A DNA stretch of 64,000 nt from Rhizomys pruinosus (taxonomy: Eukaryota > Chordata > Mammalia > Rodentia > Spalacidae), in assembly GCA_009823505.1 (NCBI GenBank), contig VZQC01008856.1, positions 832,162 to 896,161 of the forward strand, given 5' to 3'. This document shows, piece by piece, positions 24,480-37,150 of the stretch. A program made the translations under genes and the position numbers. A model generated the notes under the pieces. The model saw only the letters and a list, made by a program, of their open reading frames with translations, did not search any database and was not told the DNA's origin. The first letter of the stretch is position 1; each line of letters starts with the position of its first letter.

Positions 24480-24685
24480 TTTTCTACATTTTATTTATTT
24501 ATTTTTTTGTGTGTGTATGAATGTACTGTCTGCATGTAGGTTTGTGGTCAGAAGAGGGCATCGGATTCCCCTGGAACTGGAGTCAAAGACGGTTCTCAGC
24601 CGCCATGTGGGTGCTGGGGATCGAACCCGGGTCCTCTGCAAAAGCAGTCGGAGCTCTTAACCGCTAGGCCATCTCTCCAGCCCCA
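24480..24685 (-). mobile_element. Young B2 SINE
   Basis: Antisense B2 with a deletion of the GTGCACCCGTGTCGTG part. GTGCAGG(T/C)CTTT copies flank it. Confidence 0.93.
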
Positions 24686-25054
24686 CCGTGCAGGCCTTTC
24701 AAGCAGACCTAGAGCTTGCCCCATAAGGCCCACTTGCTCTGGGCCTCTTTCCCCACCTTTCAAGCCTGATGTAACTGCTGAGCCATCTCTCCAACCCCAT
24801 TAGAAATTTCTTTTTGATTTGGAGTTTGTATATTGTATTATATTTTTGTGTGTACTGTGCTTGGACTAGAACCTAGTGCCTTGGGCCTGCTAGGCCAGCC
24901 CTGTGCCATCTAGCACATCCTGGCCCTTTTGTTTTAGATTTGATGTTTGAGACAGAGGTAGACCTGACTGCCTTGGAACTCCAGAGCCTCCCGCCCCAGC
25001 CTCCCCAGTGCCAGGGTCACAGGCCGGCCTGCCCCACTGGACCCGGACTTAGCT

Positions 25055-25318
25055 ATTTCTTTTTTTTTTTTTTTTCTTAATTTTTTTTTAAAATTTTTTT
25101 TATCTTATGTGTATGAAGTACTGTCTGCATGCAGGTTTTGTACTCCGTGTCGTGCAATGCCCGGGTCAGAAGAGGGTCTCGGATTCCCCTGGAACTGGAG
25201 TTCTCCTGAATTGAGTTTCAGACGGTTCTCACGCCGCCTGTGGGTGCTGGGGATCGAACCCGGGTTCTCTGCAAGAGCGGTCGGCGCTCTTAACTGCTAG
25301 GCTATCTCTCCAGCCCTA
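25055..25318 (-). mobile_element. Young B2 SINE with many small indels
   Basis: Antisense B2, nearly consensus except for several 1-3 bp deletions. CTATTTCTT copies flank it. Confidence 0.93.
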
Positions 25319-25629
25319 TTTCTTGAGTAACTGTTTTCTGCTATTCGATGGACTGGGAGTCAAGTGATGCCCTGAGCTGGCTGTAGCCCTGCGTGGATGA
25401 GGAGGGGAGGGTGTGAGGACATGCGCACCTGCTCCTGAGGCAGGTAGTCTGAGCGCAGGGCTCACTGACCATGCAGGGAACTTGGATGTTAATTAAGTGT
25501 CTCAGAAGTTTATGAGAGGGCCCAGGGTTGATAAGTTCAGTGAAGGTCTCTTGTTTGTGTGACCACTTCCAAAGATGTTTCCAAAAATACTGTGTAGAGT
25601 CTGTCTCCTCTGTAGAAAGTGGCCGTCTC

Positions 25630-25895
25630 GGGGCTGGAGAGATGGCCTAGCGGTTAGGAGCGCCGACCGCTCTTACAGAGGACCCGGGTTCGATTCCCCA
25701 GCACCACATAGGCGGCCGAGAACCGTCTGAAACTCCAATTCCGGTAGTGTAGGAACTCCAGTTCCAGGGAGATCCGCGACACCTCTTCTAGACGTCCGTG
25801 AGCATTGCACGACACGAGTGCACAGACTTTGCAATGCAGACAACATTCATACACATACAGAAAATAAATAAAATTAAAAAAAAAATTAAAAAAAG
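25630..25895 (+). mobile_element. Young B2 SINE with many small indels
   Basis: Sense B2. GAAAGTGGC(C/T)GTCTC copies at about 25615 and 25895 flank it. Confidence 0.93.
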
Positions 25896-26096
25896 AAAGT
25901 GGCTGTCTCATATCCTAAGGTCCACCATAATGTAGAACTTTAGAACATTAGTTAAAGTTGATTTTTACATCTGGAGAAGCTCAGTCTCCAGTGCGCAGAA
26001 GTCGCATGTAGATGCACCATGGTAGTTCTTCCAACATTAAAAATAGAACAGCTCCCATCTGCCTATATGTTCAAAACAGCTGAAAACAAGTCTTCC

Positions 26097-26210
26097 GGGT
26101 GTGATGGCACACGCCTGTAATCTCATCACTTGGGGGGCTGAGGCAAGAGTATTGTGAGTTTGAGGTCAACCTGTATATAGCAAAATCTTTTGTTGGGGGG
26201 AGGGAGGAGC
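26097..26210 (+). mobile_element. Old B1 fragment
   Basis: Sense CGGGTGTGATGGCACACGCC to GAGGCAAGAGTATTGTGAGT. Confidence 0.6.
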
Positions 26211-26379
26211 GTGCACACCCAGGTTCCGGCCACATTACTTGAAACTGCAATGACTCAAATACCTACAGACAAATAAATGAGAATCAGTTCATTCAAGGAA
26301 TATTATTGAGCCTTCAAAAGGCACATTCTGTAGCATGGGTGAAGTGCAATCATGTGATATTGAAATAAAAAGCCAGCTA

Positions 26380-26540
26380 TGGCCGGGCTGTTGTGCGCAC
26401 GCCTTTAATCCTAGCACTGGAGGCAGAGCAGGCGGATCTCGGGAGTTCAAGGCAGCCTCACAGAGTGAGTTCCCGGACTAGCTGGGGGCTTACAGGGAGA
26501 CCCTTGTCTATGAAAAGACAAAAAAAAAAAAAAAAAAAAG
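26380..26540 (+). mobile_element. B1 SINE with many small indels
   Basis: Sense B1. AGCC(A/G)GCTA/GTCA context and an A20 tail. Several single-base losses and gains relative to its neighbours. Confidence 0.9.
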
Positions 26541-26687
26541 AAGCCGGTCACCAGAAGCAAATATCATCTGACCCCATTTATGTGAGGACTCTAGGATGCT
26601 CAAATTCCTGGACAGGGTTTACCAGGGGCTGAGGACTGGGGAGTGGGCAGTTGTTCAATGGGGACTGTTTTCAAAGATGAAAAGTCC

Positions 26688-26845
26688 TTGCTGGTGGTGT
26701 GCACCTTTAGTCCCCAGCACTTGGGAGGCAGAGGCAGGTGGATCTCTGTGAGATTGAGGCCAACTTGGCCTACATAGTGAGTTCCAGGCCAGCCTGTGAC
26801 TACAGGGAGACCATGCCTCAAAAAGACCAAAAAAAAAAAAGAAAG
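26688..26845 (+). mobile_element. B1 SINE
   Basis: Sense B1. GGAAAAGTCC-type copies flank it. Confidence 0.9.
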
Positions 26846-26947
26846 AGAGGAGGAAAAGTCCGGTGGTGTGAATGTTTTTTATTCCTGAACTGTGCCCTTG
26901 GAAATGCACTAAGCTAGTGAATTGTACTGCTCTTTAGAATATTATTA

Positions 26948-27361
26948 TTATTAATTTTTTTTTGGTATTTTCGAGATAGGGTCTCCCTTTAAGTCCCAGC
27001 TGGCCTGGAGCTCACTCTGTAGACCAGGCTGGCCTTGAACTCACAGAAATCTGCCTGCCTGTGACTCACAAGTGCTAGGATTAAAGGTGTACGCCACTAG
27101 GATTAAAGGTGTACGCCACCACGCCCAGCAAGAATATTATTTATTTCTGTTGTATTTTATGTGTACAAGTGCACTGCCTGCATGTATGAAATGCACACTT
27201 ATTGTGCGATTCCTGCAGATGTTAGAGAAGTGGGTGTCAGATTTCCCTGCAACTGAAGTTTCCGACAGTTGTTAGCTGCCACGTGGTTGCTGGGAATTGA
27301 ACCTGGGTCCTCTGCAAGAGCAGCCAGTGCCCTTAAACTGTTGAACCATCTCTCCAGCCCC
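26948..27361 (-). mobile_element. B1 then B2, antisense
   Basis: B1 (about 26948-27130) holds a 22-bp tandem duplication (AGGATTAAAGGTGTACGCCAC at about 27077 and 27099). A B2 follows (about 27132-27361). Confidence 0.9.
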
Positions 27362-29457
27362 ATTTACCGTACATTTTAAAGGCCGAAGTAGCCAGTGGCT
27401 GCTGTGTTGGGCTGTGCAGACTTGGCTTGGAATGCACGGTGATTGTAGGTGATGGAGTCGTTTGGTCTGGGAAGGTCCCTGGTAGTGTTTCTGGAAGCCC
27501 AGGGATGAAGGTGGCTTTGGAAGGAGGGTCCTGAGGGGAGGTCCCAGAGTTCACCTCCCAGCTCGCCAGGCAGGTGGACCTGGGGGTCTCCCAGTGGAGA
27601 GAGTCACGGGAGTGTGTGGGGAGGGAAGCAGCTCTTCTGTGTTTTTATTATTATTTCTCAAGCAGGGCGTCTGGCAGGCTGGATGTTTAGTTTGGTTTGA
27701 ATTTCTGCAGTGAACCACGATGCCTACAGAAGGGCCGCCTGGGGCCTGGGGCAGGCCTTCCCTGATTGAGGCTGATGAGAGAGATGAGGGAGGTGGGGGT
27801 AGGGCAAAATGGCTTCCCGAACCACAGACAGATGGAAACAATTTTCAGTCACGTGGGTGAGGCCTGAACTGCTGTCCCACAAGGCAGGGCCCCTTGTCTG
27901 TCTCCAGGAAGCAGCCCCAAAGCCACAGCTTCGAGGGCCAGATGCCGAGCTGTGTCTTTGTTTTTTTAAAGATGGCGGAAGCCCAGGAGGGTATTTCTGA
28001 GTGCGGGAAAGCCTCTCTGACCTGGAGTAGGGATGCTTCTGAAGGGAGCCCGTGGCTACCAGGACTGGCCTGTGTCACCATTTGGGGAGGGCCGTGTGGA
28101 TCCTGTGTCTGCTTTTAGCCTGTGTACATGCAATCTGTTGTTTTATTACTTCCCCGGGTTCCCAGAGGTGATGGTGCCCCGTGGAGACAAGAAACAGGAA
28201 GTCAGTGATCCCCGAGCCTGTTGCTGTGGGGGTGGTCTCCATGCCCCCTTCCTGAAACTAGCTTTGTAAGCCATTTCTCCTTCACTCTGGCCTTTACTCA
28301 AGCCCGGGAAGTGGGCAGATGGTACAGTGTGCCATCTCCAGGCCTGCAGGCCTCCTCAATAAAATGGAGTGACAAGCCGTAATCCTTCTCACTCCGTTTT
28401 ATTAGGTGACTGGGTATGGGCTGGCAGAGGAGTTGGGGCCCCCTAAGTGAAGCAGCAGTTTAACCCAAGCCTGCTCAAGTCCTTGCTGGGTCACAGGCCT
28501 GCCTTTCTGCTTTCTGGCCCTACTCTGTCCCTCAGGAATGTGGCTGTGGCAGTAGGTAGAGTGTCACCTCCTGAGCTCATGTCCCCAGCAGACACCTTTG
28601 GTGGCCCTCGAGGGATGGAGGACGCAGTATGGATTGAGGCCTCCTCCTTTGAGATCAGTGTACACCAGGGACAGAGCTGATGAGGCTAGCCCCTCCCTGG
28701 ACATGGAACTGGGACCCTGCATGGAGGGGGTGGGAAGATCAGACCAACTGGATGGGGGAGGGGGACTTGGAACAGCCAAAGCCACTGTAAGAGAAACTAC
28801 AGGTCTGGCCAGGGCATCAGGAGGTCAGGGCAGGAGAAGAGGTGTTCCCCCTTTGTTGAGTGTTCGGTTCCTGTCGTGCATGGACGTGTTGGATAGGAGG
28901 TAGACAGGCCATGGAGCCATAAATTGAGAGCGCTTACAGTGTCCTTAGGCTCTTTCTACAAGCATTTCCCATACAGCACATTTAGGTATATTATGGACCA
29001 CATGCTCAGAGTGGTTGCTTCAGCCGGACCGGGGTGGAACCAGCCATGTGTGCCCTTGCTGCTTGCAAGCACTCCAGCTCTGGGGCCGGATGTCACTTGG
29101 GTGGGTGATTGGCTGGATGGTCAGTTCCAGCATTCTCTTGGCTGCCCTGTCTCAGGACTGTGAGGTGCAGTGTCTTCTGTGAGGAATCAGGCACTGTTCT
29201 TGAAGAGGCAGAGAGATCTGAGCTTCCCTCCCCTGTAACCTGCCTGTGGTGATTAGACTGTGAGGGACCCCAGGCAATAGCTGCCGCAGCTTCTCTGAGC
29301 AGAGGTAGAGGGGATGGGGACTCCGTCCGGAGGGACTTCAGGTCTGGGATGATCTGCAGGAGTCTGAGCCCCCCCCCCCCACGCCCAGTTTCCCCATCTG
29401 AAAACAGGCTGGCAGCAGATCCCACTCTAAGGCTTCTGTTCTTTCTTCCTCCTCCAG

Positions 29458-29649
29458 CCTCTGAGGTGGCTGCCAGCAGTGTTGGCGACATGGCCGACAG
29501 TCCTAGAGACGCCATGCTCAAGCAGGCACCCATGTCTCGGAACGAGAAGGCCTCTGTGGACTTCGGCTACGTGGGGATTGACTCCATCCTGGAGCAGATG
29601 CGCAGGAAGGCCATGAAGCAGGGTTTCGAGTTCAACATCATGGTGGTTG
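29458..29649 (+). CDS. Septin9: Septin9 exon: short-isoform start, polybasic region
   Basis: The acceptor AG is at 29456-29457 after a pyrimidine tract, and the donor is GTGAGT at 29650. Reading enters with two bases completing a codon and passes through [10 protein letters not shown], then Met at 29490 ([12 protein letters not shown]). Long isoforms read through this Met. Short isoforms that begin with a non-coding first exon would start here. The exon ends inside the codon for the first P-loop glycine. It contains the basic stretch MRRKAMKQG, which in septins is the phosphoinositide-binding polybasic region before the GTPase domain. Confidence 0.95.
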
Positions 29650-32600
29650 GTGAGTCTTATTGGCCCTGTGCCTCCTGCATACCTACCTGCCTTGCCCATG
29701 AAGGGGACCAGCCTCAGTTACAGTGACTCTCAAACTGTCTTCCCTCCTGCAAAATGTCATGGGGGGGGGGGATGATAGCCCTCACGTCAAAGACAACTGT
29801 TGAGAATGCTGGACATTCTAAGAGGACCTGTAGCCCCCATTGGGCCCTCAGAGGGGGGCTGGTCCTCCATTAAGAACTTCTGATAGAATGTGGGTTAAGA
29901 ACATGGCTCCGCAGCTGGACACTGCTGGCCTCCAGGCCTGGGTTCCTGCAAAGTGTTCCCTGGCTATTGCCCCAGCCCCGGCCTTTATGCCTGAGTGGAA
30001 TTCAGCTTTCATACCTAACAGGCTTGGTTGGAGGCTTCCTGGAGACTTGGCTTGGTTTCCCACCCAGGAAAGGGGCCTGGTAGCTTCTGCCTCCTTGTAG
30101 CCTTGGAGAACTAGATGTCACCAGTCGGAGGTCACTGATCTGTGTGACCCCGACAGGTATGCAGCAGGCAGCCTCTTGCTCCACGTGGTCCTCTCAGCAA
30201 CCCTGTGAAGGGGGACCCACTTGGCTGGAGGAAATGAGCCGTAGTTTTACACTGTCGGTATGTGGTCCTGCTGTGGAGGGGTTGGGCAGATTGCCCCCAT
30301 TAACCCCAGACCGAAGCCCTAAACCAAGCTAGTCTGGTATCTGTGTGTCCTTTCTGCCTGGCTCCTCAAACGGGGTGTTCTGGATCCTCTGCTGTCACCT
30401 GGTCCCCTCTTCTGCAGTCTTGGTGTCCCCTTCCTGCTTTGGGTGGTTTCCTTGGGGCCTGGAATGTCGCTTCTCAGAAAGGAGCTCTGGGCCAGGCCAG
30501 GGCCTGGCAGTGTGGGTTTACACTTAACCCCGGACATCCACTGAGAAGGTGATGCCCCAAATATGGCTCCCTGGCAGAGCTGACCTGGAATGTGGTCATG
30601 AACTGTGCTCCTGAAGAGCCTGCCAACCAGCCTCCCTTTCTCTCCCCAGGGCAGAGCGGCCTAGGGAAGTCCACCTTAATCAACACCCTCTTTAAATCCA
30701 AAATCAGCCGGAAGTCTGTGCAGCCCACCTCGGAAGAACGTATCCCCAAGACGATCGAGATCAAGTCCATTACTCACGGTCAGTGCCCTGTTGGCAGGGG
30801 ATGGGGCTGGACATAGGGCCCTCTTCTTCCTAGAGTGTGGGAATCAAGGAATTCCCATGGGACAAGGCACTGTACCCTCCTGGGTATATTAGGATTCTGG
30901 GTAGGAATGGTCTGGACCCTCTGAGGCCCAGCAAGCTGAGTCTCCCATAGAAAGCTGAGTTTCCCACTGAAAATCATGGCCCGCACCACCAAACTTCTTT
31001 GTTGGGTCAGTTTCTCCCTAGTGTCATCTCAGCTGTCGTACCCCATCCTGGGGTACCTTGGGTTGGCTTGGCAACCTGAGGGCCTGGGTATCCCCTCTCA
31101 TTTGGGGTTCTGTGGTTTATGCAGATATTGAGGAGAAGGGGGTCCGGATGAAGCTGACAGTGATTGATACGCCAGGCTTTGGAGACCATATCAACAACGA
31201 AAACTGGTGAGGCTCTGGGCAGCCTGGGAGACCTTCCTCCAGATGGGGTAGCACCTCCCGGGGCTTTGGGGGCTCCGGGGGCTCCCTGGGTGCCATCTGT
31301 AGTTGTCCCACACCGCTTTTTCGAGTGACTTGTCTCCTTGGGCCCAGTGGGCGGCTTTGAAGCCACAATTTGGAGTGTGAAAATTTTAGATCAAAATGGA
31401 GTCACCCTGGGAATCATTCCCCCCCAGCCCAGATCAAAGGTCGGCATGGGAGTTTGGGCAGAGAACCCCAAAGTAAGGCTGTGTTTTCTGTGTTCATATC
31501 CGACCACCCCTGCATGGTATTAGAGAGTTGGCTTGGGACTGGCCAGAGGCGACATGCCCCCCTCCGCAGCCTTGGTAGGAGGGGTCCCATGCACAGACTA
31601 ACCTGAGTCTCCACACAGCTGGCAGCCCATTATGAAGTTTATCAACGAGCAGTATGAGAAGTACCTGCAGGAAGAAGTCAACATCAACCGGAAGAAACGC
31701 ATCCCAGACACGCGTGTCCACTGCTGTCTCTACTTCATCCCAGCCACCGGCCACTCGTATGTTCCAGCCAGGGCCCCTTGTCCTGATGGTGGAGCTCTGG
31801 GTTCCATGTACTAGGCTCCATGCTTGTTGAGTGGGTGACATGCAGTGTCCGTGCCCAGCGTGTCTCTGTGACCTCTGGGCTGGGCAGCTAGCTTCCTGTC
31901 CAATTCCCACTTCTCACCTATGTCCACAGAACTGAGGACTGGGCAGACCCTAGGTTGCTCCAGATCCTGGTGGCTAGGTTTGGCATCTTGGTCTGTCTGT
32001 CTGTCTGTCTGTCTGTGTCTATCATTGTCTAGGCTGGGACAGGCTCTTGCCTCCCGGCCCACTCTGAGGGCTTGTTGTGTCAGACAGAACAGTGTTCTGC
32101 ACTTTTGTGCGTCTGCCATTTCTCAACCCCACTGAAGTAACCCCTGGAAGCCTGCAAGGCTCGGAGCAAGCTGAGTGCGCTGTGGGGTCTGTATCCTCCG
32201 GGGCCAAAAGATTGAACAGCCTCACCAGCCATGATCCTTGACGCCCTGTGAACCTCATCTGTCCCCAAGATGTAGGTGCCTTTGCAAGCTCTTGACTGCT
32301 GCCACCCCAGTCTGTGTCTTCTAAGGTATTCTGGTTCATTCCTGGATGCAAAAGACCTGGGATTTGGGGACACTTTGCACCCCAGACCCTGAAGGAGCCT
32401 GGCTTCTGGGTATAAGGTGGAGTCTTGTGAGAAAACCCAGATCCGGGCATCTGAGTTTGGCAGTAGGTCTGTCTCCTGTGGGACCCACAAGAGCTCATTC
32501 ATGGCTGGAGATTTCACAAGGCCTTGCCTGGGACTGGCTTGTTTGAGGTTCCCAGCAGTTGTTCTAAGCACAGCCTGGGCAGAAGCCAAGACTGATGGCA

Positions 32601-35600
32601 GGAGGTAGAGGTTTGACATGGCTCTGGCAGGGCAGGCCAAGGGGGTTTCCCCAGTGATGACCCTCTGGGCTGGGACCCCAGCTGGGCACCTTGCCTAGCT
32701 TCCTCCCCCAGGCGCCAGGTTCCAGGGGACAGTGGTGGCTCATGGCCATCTTTCCTCAGACTTCTGCCTATGGCTTGGCCTCTCAAAGGCTGTCTGGGTC
32801 TGATAGTCCTCCTATGGAAGAGACTGTTCCAATGGGAAGGCACTGCTCTCTGGGTAGACAGTATCCAGGTCCAGTTGAGCTCTGGGGATCTTGTGGATGA
32901 AGGTGTTTAGAGCTGTCTTTGTTCTGGCTCCGCACCTTGGCTCAGTATCAGGAGGTGTCTTCCCCTACCCTTGTCCCACTGCCAACATGGAGTTCATCAT
33001 GATCCCTGAGGTGGCAGACCACTGAGCCCTGAGGTGGCAGACCCCTGGGCCCTGAGGTGGCAGACCCCTGGGCTGATTTTCATTTATACTGCTGTTTCAG
33101 GCTCAGGCCTTTGGATATTGAGTTCATGAAGCGCCTGAGCAAGGTGGTCAACATCGTCCCTGTCATCGCCAAGGCTGACACGCTGACTCTGGAGGAGAGA
33201 GTCTACTTCAAACAGCGGGTAGGACATTTGGCCTCCATCCAGACTCTGCCCTTTGGGGACTGCCTGGACAAGCTGTGGGCTGGCGGGGCCTCCCCGGCCC
33301 AGGGTGGACACATGGCAGTAGAGTCACCACTCACCTCTCAACCCTTCACAGCACTGGCCACCCTCAGGAGTCCCTTGTCTGCGTGGCTGCTTCCTGTGTT
33401 TCAACAGCAGCTCCATATGACAGGCCTGTTCTCCAGCAGTCTGAGTCGGGTTTGGAGGAGTGTAGACTAGGAGACAGTGACTGTCCTTTCCAGGGCCATC
33501 AGACCCAACTTACCTAGTTTTTATTTGGTGGGAAAGAAAGCCAAAAATGGATTGTCTGTGTTAGGGGCAAGCAGCGGGTTATTCCTGCTCTGCCATGCAG
33601 TGAAGTTGCTGCTGTCTGGGTGGCATGGCTGTCCGCATAGGCACCATAGTAGGCCAAGCCTGTGGCCTGTTTTGAACAGACACAATTCAGATCCCCCTGG
33701 GAACTTTGACAAATGGGGTTCTTGGGCTCTGTCTTTTGGATAGGAACCCAGCTCTGAATCCAATTCCTGAGGTTCCCAGAGTCGTCTCGGGCCAGGTGTC
33801 AGGGATTTTCCCAGCATGCTTAGGGAAGGTGGTCAGGGGTGTGTCTACTGGAGGGTGGGGGGAAAGTCCAGGAGACCCCTGCAGTGTGCTGGCCTGAGTT
33901 CTTTGGGATGCCCTCTATTAACTGTCACCCACCTGGGCTGTCATGTCACCAGGGTGGGGGCAGTTTCAGCAGGCTGATACAACCTGGGGAGACTCTCTGG
34001 ACAATAACTGCAGAGCTTATTGAGCCAGCCAGGTCCCTTCTTAATGTAAAAGCTTCAGAGTTATAGATTCGGGGCTGGGATGTAGCTCAGCTAGTTATGT
34101 GCTGCTTTGGCATACAAAAGGGCCTGGTTCTATCCCCAGCGCTGCATAGACTGGGCATAGTGGTACACACCTATAATCTCAGCACTTGAGGAGTGATGGC
34201 AGATTAATCAGGAGTTCAGAATTATCCTCAGTTATGTAGCCAGTTTGAGCCAGCCTGATCTACAGACCTTGTCTCAAAAAAAAAAAAAAGAATTAGATTC
34301 TCAAGGTGGGCCGCTCTGCCTTGAACTCTAAACAGATGGGCTCATGGCTTGCAGAGCCTGTTTGGGGGACCAAATCCCATCGCCCATCCCCTCCCCAGAT
34401 CACTGCAGACCTGCTGTCCAATGGCATTGACGTGTATCCCCAGAAAGAGTTTGACGAGGACTCAGAGGACCGACTGGTAAACGAGAAGTTCCGGGTGAGT
34501 GAGTCAGCCAGATGATAGGAGCATTGGCAGGATGACCTTGAAACATGGAGGTGTGTTCTTAAGGACTGGGAAGGGCGAAGCCCATATGTCCACCCTGGGT
34601 CCTCTTGGGCCACATGCTACATCCTGCATGGCTGGGTAGTGGTGGACACAAAGAGGGACAATATGGTGTTTAATAATAAAATATCACAGACAGATACTTT
34701 AATATTTAAGAAAGCTGGGGACAGCCAGGCTCCCTGATCTGTAGAACAAAGAGCACTGACTCTCTTAACTCTCAAGGTTTTATTCCCAGGGATGGGGTGC
34801 TCTGAGCAGGTATTCAGGAACAGAACAAAGGGTAGATGGATCAAAGCACATTTCTCCGCAGGAACTCAGGAAACAATTAGCAAGAAAGTGTTGGCTGTTG
34901 GAGAGGTTTGGGGAAAATGTTCACACAGCAGTGAGGCTTAGGNAAGAGGCTGTCGGATTCCCCTGGAACTGGAGTTCTCCTGGAATTGGAGTTTCAGATG
35001 GTTTTCGGCTGCTATGTGGGTGCTGGGGATCGAACCCGGGTCCATCTCTCCAGCCCCCTACCACTTACTTTTAAAGACCCACTTTGTGTTTTGTTAATTG
35101 CCCAGATGAACAGCTCTCCAGGACAGAGGCTGCTTTTTTTTAAATAGAATTCCCTAGAGTGCCGCAGCAGAGTTCACACTCTGGAGAGAGGATCAGGAAG
35201 TTGGCTAGAGCCAGCTCTTCCTACCTCCTCCCCTCCTGCTTCTTAACAGGCTTTCAGAGCTCGCCACAAAGAGGAAATTGTACTATCTATTCTTAGCAGT
35301 AGATCCCCCTGCTACTTAGCGTGGCTTTTCCTCCACCTTGTTTAATTATAAGCTGTGGCACATTGTTGCATGGAGCCCTGTAGGTCTGGAAATCTTAAAA
35401 TCTATTAAAGTCTTGCAGTTGTAACTTTTTTTTGGTCTTTTCGAGACAGGGTCTCCCTGTAGCCCCAGCTGTCCTGGAACTCACTCTGTAGACCAGGCTG
35501 GCCTTGAACTCACAAAGATCCGCCTGCCTCTGCGTCCCGAGTGCTAGGATTAAAGGCGTGTGTCACCACACCCGGCTTTTTTAAATATTTGCTTTTTATG

Positions 35601-37108
35601 TGTATGAGCGTTTTGCCTGCATGTATGCAAGTGCACCCATATCGTGCAGTGCCCACAGAGGTCAGAAGAGGGTCTTGGATCCCCCTGGAACTGGAGTTAC
35701 AGACAGTTGTTAGCGGCCCTGTGGGTACTGGGATTTGAACCTGAGTCCTCTATGAGAGCAGCCAGTGCTCTTAACTGCTGAACCATCTCTCCAGACCCGT
35801 CTTTTCCCTTTTATAAGGACATTGGGTGTAGGGTGTACCCTCAGTGCATCAGGTTCCGTTTTGAAACCTTTAACTTAATTACTTTGTTAAAGGTGTTTAG
35901 ATAATAGTCCTGGTCCCAGGACAGGACTGAGGCTTGGACTGGTCTCCCTGGAGGTGCAGTTCAGGACCCAGGTGGGGTGGTCCTGCAGCCTCTCTGCTTT
36001 TTCCTATCTTCTTTAGAATGGAGGAAGGAAAACCACAGAGTTGGTGGGAGTTGAAAAGCTACTTTGATCCACAGGAGCGCTGTGGAAAGAGAAAGAAGGG
36101 AGATGGGCAAGTCCCTAATTCTCCAGGGCCTCTGCCCACATCCTCCATAAATGGAGACTGTGTACCAATGTCCCAACAATGTGATAATGTCTCAGGGATG
36201 ATTGGAACTGTTTTCTGTTTGGGTTGGTTTGGGTTTGGATCTTTTGAGAGAAGATCGAACTGTGTAGCCCAGGCTAGACTCACCCTCAGGATGCTCTTGC
36301 TTCAGCCTTCTGAGAGCTGGATTATAAGTGCACACTCATGCCTGGTCTGTGGGAACTCTGAAGAGCACTTGCTGCAAGAAACTGGTCACTGGGCTCTGCG
36401 CACAGAGGCTCGGGTCGGCCTCCCGATGTGGATTATCAGTTCTCTGAGGTCGCTGTACTCACTCACCCGCCTTACAGAAAGGAGTTCCCGAGTAGTTCCG
36501 TTGGCTGAGTAAGGCTTGCCTAGCCTGAAGTAGGTTCCTCCTTCGGTGCCCCATTAACCCAGTGTCGTGGTGCACCTCCGTGACCCCAGCATATGAGAAG
36601 TGGTGGAGGGAGGATCGGGAGTTCAAAGTCATCCTACGCTGAGCTCGAGACTAGCTTGGGGTACACGAGCTTCTGTCCCAGAAGGAAAGAGCGTAATGGG
36701 GCAGAGAGGTGGTCAGATTGGGAATCCACAGACTTATGCTGGACCCCCTGAAGTTTACGTCAGGCCTTTCTTGGGGTTGGCACTGAAGAGGGGTTACCCT
36801 GTCTGTTCCTTCAGCACCTCCCTTGCCCTGCTGTGCCTTCCACCTGGGGGTGCACTGAAATGTTTTCTAAATCAGCATCTGTATATTTTCAGTGTTGGAG
36901 GCTTTTTATAGCATTCCCTCCATCTTAGATATTGCTCCCAGAGGCATCTTGAGGCGGGCTGGTCTGAATTGTCCTCTCCCAAGTTTCTCTTCAGCTTTGT
37001 CACCATTTTCTCATTCTCTCTTCCTCTCTGTACTGCCTCCCCAAATCTTGTTCTTATGGAGAGAACAGAGAAATTTGGGATAAAAAACTCTGGGTACCTT
37101 GAGAAGGG

Positions 37109-37150
<42 letters not shown>

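Larger units (their letters stand above)
1..29457 (+). other. Septin9 long upstream intron (3' part)
   Basis: No exon of the large septin-9 N-terminal coding exon is present, and none of the open frames here resembles a known protein. Because the 29458 exon has a phase-1 acceptor, this whole stretch is intron for long isoforms. Apart from the SINEs and the GC-rich block listed separately, the unique stretches 171-2190, 5080-8710, 8802-10370, 14853-16790, 17060-19500, 19900-22490 and 27362-29457 hold nothing I can identify as a gene. Confidence 0.8.
31757..33100 (+). other. Septin9 intron, 1.3 kb
   Basis: No SINE is recognised. It contains a short TGTC/CTGT repeat at about 31991-32017 and three 23-bp tandem units at 33004-33072 next to the acceptor. 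Confidence 0.9.

Noticed and set aside
32080..32640. 186-codon minus-strand frame
   Set aside because: It is antisense in a Septin9 intron without domain similarity or supporting splice sites.
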